From Betaproteobacteria bacterium (lineage in GTDB: Bacteria > Pseudomonadota > Gammaproteobacteria > Burkholderiales > Burkholderiaceae): a stretch of 64,000 nt of DNA. The stretch lies in contig WRHV01000003.1 in NCBI GenBank assembly GCA_009783065.1, forward strand, positions 1-64,000, in the 5' to 3' direction. Numbering within the stretch: position 1 is the stretch's first letter; each line of letters opens with the position of its first letter. The notes beneath the pieces are model-generated. The model was given only the letters and a program-made list of their open reading frames with translations, ran no database searches and was not told the DNA's origin. Below, piece after piece: positions 1 through 8,863 of the stretch. A program made the position numbers and the translations under genes.

Positions 1-659
1 AACCCATTGAGGATGCGGCACAGGTCATGTCCAGAATGTGTGATGTCATCATGATTCGCACGTTTGGTCACGACATTATCGAGCGTTTTGCCGCTTATTC
101 CCGCGTCCCTGTCATCAATGGACTGACCAACGAACATCATCCCTGCCAGGTTTTGGCTGATGTGTTCACTTTTATTGAACATCGTCAGGCTATCCGCAGT
201 AAAACCGTTACCTGGATCGGCGATGCCAACAATATGCTGTATTCCTGGCTCGAAGCAGCCAAGATTTTCGGATTTCACGTCAATGTCTCGACGCCGAAAG
301 GATATGACATTAACTATGATCTGGTTTCACCTGATCATAGCCATTTCACCCTATATGAAGATCCGGAAAAAGCCTGCGAAGGAGCGCATCTGGTAACAAC
401 GGATGTCTGGACCAGCATGGGATTTGAAGAAGAAAATGCCGTCCGCATGAAAGCATTTGAAGGTTGGTGTGTCGATGCCCAAAAAATGAGCCGGGCCGCA
501 CCGGATGCCCTTTTTATGCACTGTTTGCCGGCACACCGGGGGGAAGAAGTCACATCGGAAATCATTGATGGCCCCCAGTCCGTCGTTTGGGAAGAAGCAG
601 AAAACCGCCTGCATGTCCAAAAAGCATTGCTGGAATATCTCGTTTTAGATCGGGTATAA
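1..659 (+). CDS. argF: Ornithine carbamoyltransferase, 3' part (5' end outside window)
   Basis: Transfers the carbamoyl group of carbamoyl phosphate to ornithine to give citrulline in arginine synthesis; cytoplasmic. The reading frame is already open at base 3 with residues PIEDAAQVMSRMCD, so the true start lies upstream and roughly the last 218 residues are present. The family motifs are visible: HPCQ inside NEHHPCQVLAD for carbamoyl phosphate, the SMG loop in DVWTSMG, and HCLPAHRGEE with the catalytic cysteine. It precedes argG by 124 bp on the same strand, so the two may be transcribed together. No internal defect is seen. Family assignment is firm. Confidence 0.96.
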   Translation, partial: PIEDAAQVMSRMCDVIMIRTFGHDIIERFAAYSRVPVINGLTNEHHPCQVLADVFTFIEHRQAIRSKTVTWIGDANNMLYSWLEAAKIFGFHVNVSTPKGYDINYDLVSPDHSHFTLYEDPEKACEGAHLVTTDVWTSMGFEEENAVRMKAFEGWCVDAQKMSRAAPDALFMHCLPAHRGEEVTSEIIDGPQSVVWEEAENRLHVQKALLEYLVLDRV

Positions 660-783
660 ACCGTTATATTCCCGTTTCTCCCGAATAAGCATAAAATACA
701 AACCATACAGCCATGATGCGTGCCATCGATCCGGTGGACCATTTTGGCATGTCCTTTCAAACTGAAATAAACGAAAGAAAAAC

Positions 784-2016
784 ATGAGTGATGTAAAAAA
801 AGTGGTTCTGGCTTACTCTGGCGGGCTGGATACATCCGTTATTTTGAAATGGTTGCAGGATAACTACCAATGTGAAGTTATTACATTTACTGCGGATCTG
901 GGACAAGGTGAAGAACTCGACCCCGCAAGACAAAAGGCGCTAAAATTCGGCATTAAACCGGAAAATATTTTTATTGACGATCTACGCGAAGAATTCGTGC
1001 GTGATTTTGTCTTTCCCATGTTCCGCGCCAACACAACCTATGAAGGAGAATACCTCCTCGGCACAAGCATCGCTCGCCCTCTTATCGCCAAACGTCTTGT
1101 CGAGATCGCACGCCAGACAGGAGCCGATGCCATTTCACATGGCGCAACAGGCAAAGGGAACGACCAGGTTCGATTCGAACTCGGCGCATACGCCCTGATG
1201 CCCGGCGTCAGGATCATTGCCCCCTGGCGGGAATGGGATCTGTTATCTCGCGAAAAACTCTTGGAATATGCTGAAAATGCCGGTATTGAAATTGATATGA
1301 AACACCGCCAGGGCGGCGCCCCTTATTCTATGGATGCCAACCTGCTGCATATCAGTTATGAAGGACGCCACCTGGAAAATCCCGGCGCCGAGGCTGAAGA
1401 ATCCATGTGGCGCTGGACGGTCAGCCCTGAAGCCGCACCAGATCAGGCAGAATCGATCCAGATCGGATTTGAAAAAGGGGATCCCGTTTCTCTGAACGGC
1501 AAAAAAATGTCGCCAGCGACCCTGCTGGCTGAATTGAATCGCCTTGGCGGCAAACACGGTATCGGCCGGCTTGACCTGGTTGAAAATCGTTATGTCGGCA
1601 TGAAGTCACGCGGATGTTACGAAACACCGGGAGGTACCATCCTTCTGCCTGCACACCGTGCCATTGAGTCCATTACGCTGGACCGTGAAGTCGCCCATCT
1701 GAAAGATGACTTGATGCCGCGTTATGCTTCCATGATCTATAACGGCTACTGGTGGTCACCGGAGCGAATCGCGCTGCAAACCCTGATTGACCATACCCAG
1801 CAGCATGTCAACGGTACCGTCAACCTGAAGTTGTATAAGGGTAATGTCATGGTAACAGGCCGTGAATCGGCTACAGACTCTCTGTTTGACTCTACTATTG
1901 CCACTTTTGAGGATGACGCCGGAGCGTATGACCAAAAAGATGCCGGCGGCTTTATCAAGTTAAACGCACTGCGCATGCGTATCGCAGCCAGTCTGCGTGA
2001 AAAACGCAAGAAATAA
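784..2016 (+). CDS. argG: Argininosuccinate synthase
   Basis: Joins citrulline and aspartate, using ATP, to make argininosuccinate, the penultimate step of arginine synthesis. The 410-residue protein begins with the ATP pyrophosphatase signature AYSGGLDTS at residues 10-18 and carries ARPLIAKR and [15 protein letters not shown], which are typical of the family. Length is normal. It follows argF on the same strand and is closed by a strong hairpin 20 bp after its stop codon. The start is the ATG after an A-rich leader (GAAAGAAAAAC). No ArgR box is convincing in the 124 bp upstream. Confidence 0.97.
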   Translation: MSDVKKVVLAYSGGLDTSVILKWLQDNYQCEVITFTADLGQGEELDPARQKALKFGIKPENIFIDDLREEFVRDFVFPMFRANTTYEGEYLLGTSIARPLIAKRLVEIARQTGADAISHGATGKGNDQVRFELGAYALMPGVRIIAPWREWDLLSREKLLEYAENAGIEIDMKHRQGGAPYSMDANLLHISYEGRHLENPGAEAEESMWRWTVSPEAAPDQAESIQIGFEKGDPVSLNGKKMSPATLLAELNRLGGKHGIGRLDLVENRYVGMKSRGCYETPGGTILLPAHRAIESITLDREVAHLKDDLMPRYASMIYNGYWWSPERIALQTLIDHTQQHVNGTVNLKLYKGNVMVTGRESATDSLFDSTIATFEDDAGAYDQKDAGGFIKLNALRMRIAASLREKRKK

Positions 2017-2036
2017 CGATTTGCGCGGCTTTGAGC

Positions 2037-2068
2037 AACAGCGCCGGAATGTCCTGGCGCTGTTTTAT
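2037..2068 (+). terminator. Rho-independent terminator after argG
   Basis: A perfect 9-bp stem, AACAGCGCC pairing with GGCGCTGTT around a 10-base loop, is followed by TTATAT. It lies 20 bp past the argG stop and separates argG from apt. Confidence 0.8.
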
Positions 2069-2139
2069 ATGCGTCTTAATAGGCTAATAGGCAGCCAGGT
2101 GAAAATCGTATTCTGACAATACTGTGTCGAAAGGTTGTA

Positions 2140-2667
2140 ATGTCTATCATTTCTTATATTCGCACCATTCCAGATTACCCCAAAAAAGGGGTCCAGTTTC
2201 GCGATATAACCACCCTTCTCCTTGATCCTCGCGGATTGCGTGAAGCCGTTGATGAATTTGTCACACGCTACTCAGGCGCCGGAATTGAAAAAATCGCCGT
2301 CATTGAAGCACGGGGATTTTTAGTTGGCGCTCCGCTTGCCTATACACTGGGCTGCGGACTTGTCCCCATACGCAAAAAAGGCAAACTCCCTGGTAAAACC
2401 ATCGGAGAAGATTATGAGCTTGAATACGGAACAGATCGAATCGAGATACATGATGATGCCATTCTTCCCGGACAAAGCATACTGCTGATTGATGATCTTT
2501 TGGCAACCGGCGGAACCGCCCTGGCTGCAATCAAGCTAATCGAACAAACCGGCGGGAAAATTTACGAAACGGCTTTTTTGGTCGATCTTCCCGATCTGGG
2601 AGGACACAAAAAATTGAAAGAAAAAGGCTATTCTGTTTTTGCCCTGTGCCAATTTGATGGAGAGTAA
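2140..2667 (+). CDS. apt: Adenine phosphoribosyltransferase
   Basis: Salvages adenine with PRPP to form AMP. The 175-residue protein opens with [18 protein letters not shown], characteristic of Apt, and has the PRPP-binding motif [14 protein letters not shown] at about residues 114-127. Length matches the family. It sits alone between the argG terminator and a gene-free stretch, so it probably has its own promoter in the 70 bp upstream; the A-rich AAAGGTTGTA just before the ATG may serve as ribosome site. No odd features. Confidence 0.95.
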   Translation: MSIISYIRTIPDYPKKGVQFRDITTLLLDPRGLREAVDEFVTRYSGAGIEKIAVIEARGFLVGAPLAYTLGCGLVPIRKKGKLPGKTIGEDYELEYGTDRIEIHDDAILPGQSILLIDDLLATGGTALAAIKLIEQTGGKIYETAFLVDLPDLGGHKKLKEKGYSVFALCQFDGE

Positions 2668-2765
2668 ATAATGACTTTCACAGGCTATGCTGTCAAAACC
2701 TTAGCTGGCACGATCAAGCCGCAAAAACATAACCGTCAGGACTGACCAACTGCGCTGGAATATAT

Positions 2766-2915
2766 CTACGTATCTACGGCAATTTCATCCGTTCCCTTGC
2801 CAAAAAGCAGGGGCATCCCTAAATACCCGCCCAGCGTCAAACTCGCGCTCCCAAACCGTTCTCCGATATAAAACGGATTTCTTCTCTGAAAACGCGAATT
2901 CGCCTGTTTACAGTT
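2766..2915 (-). other. Protein-like open stretch without a start, possible gene remnant
   Basis: The 258 bp between apt and the Sel1-repeat gene contain no complete gene. On the minus strand one frame stays open for 49 codons and reads like a real protein end (for example YIGERFGSASLTLGGYLG, then LLFGKGTDEIAVDT and a stop). It has no start codon near its upstream end and no ribosome site. It may be the decayed tail of a gene, but 49 codons can be open by chance. No family is recognised. Confidence 0.22.
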
Positions 2916-2925
2916 TCACCTCTCC

Positions 2926-3837
2926 TTATCTGGAAGGGGCTATGGCAGTAGGCTGCCCGCCACTTTCCCGCTGTTTCGCGGCCGCAGTCCAAGTAGCGAT
3001 GCGCTCATTGGCAGTGCTTTCCGCTTCCGCAATCTGTTTTTTGGATAGCGGTTTCTTTAGTTCTTTGATAACCTCCTCCAAAGCCTCTCCTCTCAGCCCG
3101 GCTTTCTGGGCAATAAGGTACCAGGTAAGCGCTGTTTCCGGTTCAGCCTTGCCACCTTTACCTTCCCGGGTCATAGCAGCAAAAGCCAGCGCAGCTCCAG
3201 CATGGCCGGCTTCTGCCGCTTTCCGGAAAGTGGCGCGCGCTTTATCCGGTTCGGCTTTTTGCCCGAAAAAACCATCACGCTGGACGATACCCAGTTCAAA
3301 AAGGGCAGTTAAATCTCCAGCTCCGGCGGCTTTTTTAAGCAGGTCCATACCTTTGGCTTCGTCTTTGGGAACACCGCGTCCATTCAGGTAAAATCCCGCC
3401 AACCGGTGCTGCGCGGGAGCATAATTCAGCTCCGCGGCTTTTTGCAGGTTCGAAACCGCTTTTCCCATATCTGCTTTTGTGCCCATGCCAACTTCGTAAC
3501 ACAAAGCAACACGCAAAAGGGCCTCTTTTTCTCCAGCATCTGCTGCTTTTTGCCACCACTCCAAGGCTTTGGTAAAGTTGCGTGGCACGCCGATGCCTTG
3601 CTCATTCAGGATGCCGACATTCAGCATGGCGCGAGGTTGTCCTTTTTCCGCATCGGCCAGCGTGGCTTTATACAGGGCCTCTCCATTCATACGCTGCGAT
3701 TCATCTGCTTTGGCGGGACGTTCCGCCGATTTTGTCGCGGGTTTGGTTCCGGGAGCTGCCCAGGCAACGGATGTTGCACCAGAAATCAGAACGGCGCAAA
3801 GTAGGATAAAAAATCGAGGTGCTCTTTTGTGTAACAT
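2926..3837 (-). CDS. Secreted Sel1-like (TPR-type) repeat protein
   Basis: Function unknown; Sel1 repeats are helical scaffolds for protein contacts. The chosen start (ATG at 3837) gives a clean signal peptide, MLHKRAPRFFILLCAVLISG ending AWA|APG, so the protein is predicted periplasmic or surface bound; AAGGAG lies 10 bases upstream of this ATG. An ATG 7 codons earlier is also possible. After a basic, Ala/Lys-rich linker come about five repeats of the pattern A..G...A...LG..Y..G.GV..D..KA..W..KAA (for example VPRNFTKALEWWQKAADAGE). The C-terminal 60 residues form a charged helical tail ending with IATWTAAAKQRESG. It is a single gene, with a short A-rich hairpin (TTCGGC, seven A, GCCGAA at 3895-3913) in its leader. 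Confidence 0.85.
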   Translation of the reverse strand: MLHKRAPRFFILLCAVLISGATSVAWAAPGTKPATKSAERPAKADESQRMNGEALYKATLADAEKGQPRAMLNVGILNEQGIGVPRNFTKALEWWQKAADAGEKEALLRVALCYEVGMGTKADMGKAVSNLQKAAELNYAPAQHRLAGFYLNGRGVPKDEAKGMDLLKKAAGAGDLTALFELGIVQRDGFFGQKAEPDKARATFRKAAEAGHAGAALAFAAMTREGKGGKAEPETALTWYLIAQKAGLRGEALEEVIKELKKPLSKKQIAEAESTANERIATWTAAAKQRESGGQPTAIAPSR

Positions 3838-4025
3838 GGATGAGATTCTCCTTTTCATCTGTATCTGTTTATTCTTTTTTTCAGAATTTGTTCTTTCGGC
3901 AAAAAAAGCCGAATTCGGTCTAGACTTCTAAGCTAATAGTATCATTTAAAAATAGAACTGAAGCAATCATCAGATCAGGAGAAGCACCTTGTGGAAATTT
4001 CATCTGCCTGGAAAGCGGTGATATA

Positions 4026-5054
4026 TCAGATAAAAACCGGCTCTGGTTCCAGCCATAATCCGAACCGGTTTTTGACGTCCTGCTGTATCATCCACGACAG
4101 CCTGACAATCTCCTCGCCTGTCGCTTCGCCCCGATTTATCAGTACCAGTGCTTGCGTTTCACAAACACCGGCATTACCGCTGGCTTTCCCTTTCCAGCCA
4201 CACTGGTCAATCAACCAGCCCGCCGCAATACGATAACCTCCGTCAGATTGCACATATCCCGGCATCTGTGGATGTGCCGTTTTCAACGCATCAAAAAGCG
4301 TTTGGGACACCGTTGGATTTTTAAAAAAACTGCCCGCATTCCCAACCAGCGAAGGATCTGGCAACTTCTGACGCCGGATCGCGATAATGGTATGACTAAC
4401 CTCTCTCGGCGAAGGTATTAAATGGCCTTGTTCCATCAAAATTGCCGCAACTTCCGGATATGAAAGATTCGGCTGCCAATTTTTGGGCAAAGCAAATGTC
4501 ACATCAAGAACAGCAAAACGGCCGTTTTTTTCTTGTTTGAAAAAACTGTCGCGATAAGCGAACCGGCATTTTTCCTTGCTGAAAACACGAATATCTCCCG
4601 TCTGAAAATCAAACGCACGCAGGGAATAAAAATAATCCTTCATTTCCGCGCCATAAGCCCCAATATTCTGGACAGGCGCCGCACCAACCGTGCCGGGAAT
4701 CAAAGAAAGGTTTTCCAGCCCCCCCCATCCGTTTTCCAGCGTCCACAAAACAAATTCATGCCAGCTCTCACCAGCAGCGGCTGTAACATAAATATTCTCT
4801 TCGTCCTCCCCTGATACGCTTTTGCCCTTCAGACACATGTGCAAAACCAAGCCGGAAAAATCCCGGGTAAAAAGCAAATTGCTGCCGCCGCCCAATACCA
4901 GCCTAGGTAACAGACTGAGTGTTTTATCGGCAAAAACAGCCTGTAATTGATCAACCGATTGCACGGCCATATAAGCACGGGCCATGACGCCAATGCCGAA
5001 CGTATTCAATGTCCGCAATGGAAAATCCGTCTGGATGGGAAGAGATGGGCGCAT
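4026..5054 (-). CDS. murB: UDP-N-acetylenolpyruvoylglucosamine reductase (MurB)
   Basis: NADPH- and FAD-dependent reduction of UDP-GlcNAc-enolpyruvate to UDP-MurNAc in peptidoglycan precursor synthesis; cytoplasmic. Visible family marks are PLRTLNTFGIG at the start, the FAD-binding VLGGGSNLLF, IPGTVGAAPVQNIGAYG, and the catalytic region SLVGNAGSFFKNP near the C-terminal third. About 342 residues, matching the longer type I (E. coli-like) enzymes. The reading frame can be extended 10 codons to a TTG, but the ATG at 5054 begins MRPSLPIQTDFPLRTLN, as expected. A MITE-like element lies 84 bp upstream and may contribute to or disturb its promoter. Confidence 0.95.
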   Translation of the reverse strand: MRPSLPIQTDFPLRTLNTFGIGVMARAYMAVQSVDQLQAVFADKTLSLLPRLVLGGGSNLLFTRDFSGLVLHMCLKGKSVSGEDEENIYVTAAAGESWHEFVLWTLENGWGGLENLSLIPGTVGAAPVQNIGAYGAEMKDYFYSLRAFDFQTGDIRVFSKEKCRFAYRDSFFKQEKNGRFAVLDVTFALPKNWQPNLSYPEVAAILMEQGHLIPSPREVSHTIIAIRRQKLPDPSLVGNAGSFFKNPTVSQTLFDALKTAHPQMPGYVQSDGGYRIAAGWLIDQCGWKGKASGNAGVCETQALVLINRGEATGEEIVRLSWMIQQDVKNRFGLWLEPEPVFI

Positions 5055-5137
5055 AGTAAAAGAATTATAGGAGCAATCGCACAAGCCGGGTAGCCGGAGA
5101 TAGTTTTGTTTTATACAATAATGGTTTCAGTCTTTTA

Positions 5138-5313
5138 GGGTCAGTCCTCATTAATATGTCGTCGCGAAAAGTTGGTTTTTTCTGTCTGCCAAGGCGCAGG
5201 GCCAAAATGGGACGATGGCGTATTGAACATACGGCGAGTTCAATTTTGAACCGGCAACGTAGACAGACGGGATAAAGCAGCTTTGCAGCAAACATATTAA
5301 TGAGGACTGCCCC
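5138..5313. mobile_element. MITE-like non-autonomous element, 176 bp
   Basis: The ends form a 22-bp terminal inverted repeat with one mismatch; the shared core is CAGTCCTCATTAATATGT, preceded outward by GGGT (left) or GGGG (right, read inward). Each end is flanked by TA (5136-5137 and 5314-5315), consistent with a two-base TA target duplication of the kind left by IS630/Tc1-mariner-type transposases. The interior holds no transposase; it contains small palindromes such as GTAT-TGAAC-ATAC and GTTCAATTTTGAAC. A 76-codon minus-strand frame runs through it but looks non-coding. It sits between the divergent murB and yajQ, 33 bp from the yajQ start. The transposase family is inference. Confidence 0.6.
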
Positions 5314-5346
5314 TACATCCCATCATAACAAAACGAAAGGAAAGGC

Positions 5347-5832
5347 ATGCCTTCATTTGATGTTGTATCCGAAGCGAATATGGTTGAAATCAGAAATGCC
5401 ATCGAACAAACCAACAAGGAGATTTCCACCCGTTTTGATTTCAAAGGCAGTGATGCGAGGGTCGAACAAAAGGACCATGAATTGACCGCTTTTGCCGATT
5501 CAGAATTCCAGCTCAATCAGTTAAAGGATGTGTTAACTGGTCGCATGACCAGGCGTAATGTGGATGTCCGCTTTCTGGACGAAGGAAAAATCGAGAAAAT
5601 CAGCGGCGACAAGGTCAAGCAGGTTATCAAGATTCGCAACGGCATCGAATCCGATGCCGCCAAGAAAATCGTCAGGCTGGTCAAGGACAGCAAAATAAAG
5701 GTGCAAGCCAGCATTCAGGGTGATTCCGTCCGTGTCAACGGCGCCAAAAGAGATGACCTTCAGACAACGATTGCCCTGTTGAAAAAGGAAGTTACCGATC
5801 TGCCTTTGGAATTTAACAACTTCCGGGACTAA
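5347..5832 (+). CDS. yajQ: YajQ family nucleotide-binding protein (UPF0234)
   Basis: A small cytoplasmic protein of the YajQ/UPF0234 family. Members bind nucleotides, and in some plant pathogens bind cyclic di-GMP; the role here is not known. The 161-residue length is normal, and the start [20 protein letters not shown] with the following [12 protein letters not shown] is diagnostic. The ribosome site AAAGGAAAGG lies just before the ATG. The end of the MITE-like element is 33 bp upstream, so any native promoter must lie within or beyond it. A bidirectional hairpin follows the stop codon. Confidence 0.92.
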   Translation: MPSFDVVSEANMVEIRNAIEQTNKEISTRFDFKGSDARVEQKDHELTAFADSEFQLNQLKDVLTGRMTRRNVDVRFLDEGKIEKISGDKVKQVIKIRNGIESDAAKKIVRLVKDSKIKVQASIQGDSVRVNGAKRDDLQTTIALLKKEVTDLPLEFNNFRD

Positions 5833-5833
5833 C

Positions 5834-5871
5834 AAAAAAAGGGTTTGCATCACCAGCTGCAAACCTTTTTT
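5834..5871. terminator. Bidirectional terminator between yajQ and aroG
   Basis: GGTTTGCA (5842-5849) pairs perfectly with TGCAAACC (5858-5865). A run of A on the left and T on the right extends the stem and provides a U-tract on both strands. It lies between the converging yajQ and aroG. Confidence 0.82.
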
Positions 5872-5878
5872 GTCTGAA

Positions 5879-6949
5879 TCAGTCTCCGTCATACCGGATC
5901 TTGTCCTGGCGCTTTCTGGCAGCAGCGGCCAACCCGTCAAGAACCTGTACCGTATCTTCCCAGCTGATACAGGCATCTGTTACTGACTGTCCGTATGTCA
6001 GGGGCTGACCGAAAACCATATCCTGGCGACCGGCAATCAGATTCGACTCCAACATCACACCAACAATACGCATATCTCCTGCTGCAATATTTTTGCCAAT
6101 CGTGGCACAGACCGGTACCTGATTTTCCGCTTTCTTTGAACTGTTGCCATGCGACACATCAATCATGACCCGCGGCGGCAGACCAGCCGCCGCAATTTCC
6201 CTACATGCCGCCTCAACACTTCTTTTATCATAGTTCGGCTTTTTGCCGCCCCGCAAAATGATATGGCAATCCTCATTGCCGTTTGTCGCAAAAATAGCCG
6301 TATGCCCTCCTTTCGTAACCGACAAGAAATGATGGGGATGCGAAGCGGCTTTGATGGCGTCAATGGCGATTTTTATATTGCCATCTGTTCCGTTTTTAAA
6401 ACCCACCGGACAAGATAGCCCGGAAGACAATTCACGATGCACTTGCGACTCGGTTGTCCTTGCCCCGATTGCCCCCCAGCTAATCATATCGGCAACATAC
6501 TGCGGACTGATCATATCGAGAAACTCGGTTGCTGCCGGCACGCCCAAGTCATTGATATTAAGAAGCAGTTCCCTGGCCATATGCAACCCATCATTAATCT
6601 GGAAGCTATTATCCATATACGGATCATTGATCATGCCTTTCCAGCCAATCGTCGTACGCGGTTTTTCAAAATACACCCGCATCACAATCTCAAGCTCATT
6701 TCCCAACCGCTCACGGATTTCCCGCAGACGATAGGCATATTCAAGCGCCGCCTGGGGATCATGAATGGAACAGGGTCCAACGACGACCATCAGGCGGTCA
6801 TCTTTTCCATGTAAAATCCGGTGGAGCGCTGTTCTGCTGTTGGCGACGGTATCGGCAACTTTATCAGTGCAGGGAAATTCACGAATCAAATGAGAAGGAG
6901 GCGTTAATTCCTTCATGGCAAGAATCCTCAAGTCATCAGTACGCTGCAT
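5879..6949 (-). CDS. aroG: 3-deoxy-7-phosphoheptulonate synthase (class I DAHP synthase)
   Basis: Condenses phosphoenolpyruvate and erythrose 4-phosphate, the committing step of aromatic amino acid synthesis. The 356-residue protein has the class I (AroF/G/H) motifs VVVGPCSIHDP (about residues 55-65), KPRTTIGWKGMINDP, RGGKKPNYD and DVSHGNSSK. Length is normal. Which aromatic amino acid inhibits it cannot be read safely from sequence. Expression is probably controlled by attenuation: a leader peptide rich in Tyr and Phe codons at 7027-7107 is followed by a rho-independent terminator that ends about 30 bp before this start. GGAA upstream of the ATG may be the ribosome site. Confidence 0.96.
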   Translation of the reverse strand: MQRTDDLRILAMKELTPPSHLIREFPCTDKVADTVANSRTALHRILHGKDDRLMVVVGPCSIHDPQAALEYAYRLREIRERLGNELEIVMRVYFEKPRTTIGWKGMINDPYMDNSFQINDGLHMARELLLNINDLGVPAATEFLDMISPQYVADMISWGAIGARTTESQVHRELSSGLSCPVGFKNGTDGNIKIAIDAIKAASHPHHFLSVTKGGHTAIFATNGNEDCHIILRGGKKPNYDKRSVEAACREIAAAGLPPRVMIDVSHGNSSKKAENQVPVCATIGKNIAAGDMRIVGVMLESNLIAGRQDMVFGQPLTYGQSVTDACISWEDTVQVLDGLAAAARKRQDKIRYDGD

Positions 6950-6977
6950 GATTTTTCCAGTATATAAAAATCAATAA

Positions 6978-7007
6978 AACAAAAAAACCGCCATCACTGG
7001 CGGTTCG
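6978..7007 (-). terminator. Attenuator terminator in the aroG leader
   Basis: On the minus strand AACCGCCA (7005-6998) pairs with TGGCGGTT (6993-6986) around the loop GTGA and is followed by a run of T. This intrinsic terminator lies between the leader peptide and aroG, not after a gene. The leader region also contains TGGCGGT at 7058-7052, which is perfectly complementary to the 5' arm of this stem and can act as antiterminator. A competing hairpin at 7069-7048 (TTCCA with TGGAA, plus GCC with GGC) would sequester that antiterminator when the ribosome does not stall. Confidence 0.8.
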
Positions 7008-7026
7008 CTGAAAATCGGTTCGTTCT

Positions 7027-7107
7027 TTATTTAGACAACAACCGCTCTTCCACCGCCATTGGGCTGGAATAGCTAAAGTAAAAAAAGTAACGCGCTGATT
7101 TCATCAT
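7027..7107 (-). CDS. aroG leader peptide (26 aa, Tyr/Phe-rich, attenuation)
   Basis: A 26-codon reading frame starting with two consecutive ATG codons (7107 and 7104) and ending in TAA lies between tldD and aroG, on the aroG strand. Residues 7-13 are YFFYFSY: three Tyr and three Phe codons within seven, as expected of a peptide that senses charged tRNA-Tyr and tRNA-Phe. The Tyr/Phe codons lie just before the 5' arm of the 7069-7048 hairpin, so a stalled ribosome there would block that hairpin and favour the antiterminator. The ribosome site is weak (an A-rich tract only). A possible -10 element, TATACT, is at 7144-7139. Function is inferred from architecture; there is no homology evidence. 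Confidence 0.78.
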   Translation of the reverse strand: MMKSARYFFYFSYSSPMAVEERLLSK

Positions 7108-7202
7108 TTTATGTTGAAAAAGACAATTTTCTTTTTTCAGTATAACGCATATTTGAAAAACGTGCCGATGAAATATTGTTTTCAAACAACTAGGGGCCGC
7201 CC

Positions 7203-8663
7203 CTAACCCGTTCCACCCACAGTCACATCCTCAATCCGCAAGGTCGGCTGGCCCACGCCGACAGGCACGCTTTGCCCTTCCTTTCCGCAAATGCCCACGC
7301 CTGAATCCAAGCACATGTCATTACCAACCATTGAAACCCTGCGCAGAATATCCGGACCATTTCCAATCAGCGTCGCCCCTTTGACAGGATGCATAATTTT
7401 CCCGTTTTCCACGAGATAAGCTTCACTGGCGGAAAACACAAATTTACCATTCGTAATATCGACCTGCCCCCCTCCGAAATTAACGGCGTAAATACCTTGC
7501 TTAACCGACGCGATAATTTCATGCGGGTCGTGGCTGCCTCCCAGCATCAGGGTATTGGTCATGCGCGGCATGGGAAGGTGCGCATAAGACTCACGGCGCG
7601 CATTGCCGGTTGGCGACATCCCTGTTAAACGAGCATTCATGATGTCCTGCAAATAGCCTTTCAGGATACCGTCTTCTATCAGCACCGTCCGCTGCGTCAG
7701 CGTACCCTCATCATCCACATTCAGCGAACCGCGCCGGTTGGCAATCGTCCCATCATCAACGACCGTGATGCCCTTCGCCGCAACCTGTTCTCCCAGACGG
7801 CTGGAAAAGGTACTGGTCCCCTTGCGGTTAAAATCACCCTCCAGCCCATGACCGATCGCTTCATGCAGCAGCACGCCAGGCCAGCCGGGACCAACGACAA
7901 CTGTCATCGTTCCTGCCGGGGCAGGACGGGCATCCAGATTGATCAATGCTGCATGAACGGCTTCTTTGACATACTGGTCAACCATCGCATCTGTAAAGTA
8001 TCCATAGTCATACCGACCGCCGCCGCCACTGGTTCCCATTTCGCGCCGGCCGTCCTGTTCGGCAATGACTGTGACCGATAACCTTACCAATGGCCGGATA
8101 TCAGCCGCCAATGCCCCGTCACTTCGGGCAACCAGCACCACATCATATTCGCCGGCCAGCCCTGCCATCACCTGGACGATACGGGCATCAGCCGCTTTAG
8201 CCAGCCGGTCGATTTTTTCCAGGATAGCGACTTTCTGTGCCGCACTGATGGATTGAAGCGGATCAAATTGTCCATACAGGTTATGGCTACGCACCGGATT
8301 GACCGAAGAAGCCACCTTGACACGCCCCGATCCCTGCCGTGCAATGGTTCGGGTTGTTTCAGCCGCAGCCAGCAACGCCGACAATGAAATGTCATCCGAA
8401 TAAGAAAAAGCGGTTTTATCGCCCGAAACCGCACGCACGCCAACACCCTGATCAATAGAAAAACTGCCTGTTTTAACAATCCCCTCGTCCAGGCTCCAGC
8501 TCTCGTTTTTCGTAAACTGGAAATACAAGTCCGCATAATCCACCTGATGCATAAAGACTGTACCCAATGTTTTAATCAGCTGGGCATCGTCGAGGCCACT
8601 TGGCGTCAAAAGAAGATGACGCGCAGCAGCAAGATGCTGTTTTTCTCCGTTCTGTGTCTGCAT
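7203..8663 (-). CDS. tldD: Metalloprotease TldD
   Basis: TldD pairs with TldE/PmbA to form a heterodimeric zinc protease that trims unfolded or modified peptides, such as microcin precursors. The zinc motif [11 protein letters not shown] (HExxxH, residues 267-272) is intact. The protein is 486 residues, typical for TldD. The tldE partner is not in this window. It is the last gene of a block yhdP-nitrilase-tldD transcribed on the minus strand, with a 200-bp gap after the nitrilase gene. That gap holds no recognisable gene, only a weak A/T-flanked hairpin near 8822-8850. The aroG leader starts about 95 bp downstream of its stop. Confidence 0.95.
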   Translation of the reverse strand: MQTQNGEKQHLAAARHLLLTPSGLDDAQLIKTLGTVFMHQVDYADLYFQFTKNESWSLDEGIVKTGSFSIDQGVGVRAVSGDKTAFSYSDDISLSALLAAAETTRTIARQGSGRVKVASSVNPVRSHNLYGQFDPLQSISAAQKVAILEKIDRLAKAADARIVQVMAGLAGEYDVVLVARSDGALAADIRPLVRLSVTVIAEQDGRREMGTSGGGGRYDYGYFTDAMVDQYVKEAVHAALINLDARPAPAGTMTVVVGPGWPGVLLHEAIGHGLEGDFNRKGTSTFSSRLGEQVAAKGITVVDDGTIANRRGSLNVDDEGTLTQRTVLIEDGILKGYLQDIMNARLTGMSPTGNARRESYAHLPMPRMTNTLMLGGSHDPHEIIASVKQGIYAVNFGGGQVDITNGKFVFSASEAYLVENGKIMHPVKGATLIGNGPDILRRVSMVGNDMCLDSGVGICGKEGQSVPVGVGQPTLRIEDVTVGGTG

Positions 8664-8863
8664 AAAATATTATCCGGAAAAGTTAATCATAGGCCACGAT
8701 TGAAGAGGATTGTACCGGGGTCCGTGACGGTATCCTCCCATTCTGATGGTTGACTGGCAGTTATATTACGTTAGTCGAAACATCCTGAATTGCGCATGGC
8801 TAAAAATGATACCGAAACATAAAAAAACGCATTTGTATGGTACGTTTTTTAATCGGATAAGCA

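Noticed and set aside
335..835. 166-codon minus-strand frame across argF and the argF-argG gap
   Set aside because: Antisense to argF and overlapping the argG start; Cys/Ser-rich shadow frame.
5065..5295. 76-codon minus-strand frame across the MITE-like element
   Set aside because: It runs through the inverted-repeat element and into the murB start region, is very basic and cysteine-bearing without a fold-like pattern, and has no ribosome site. It is better explained as non-coding DNA of the element.
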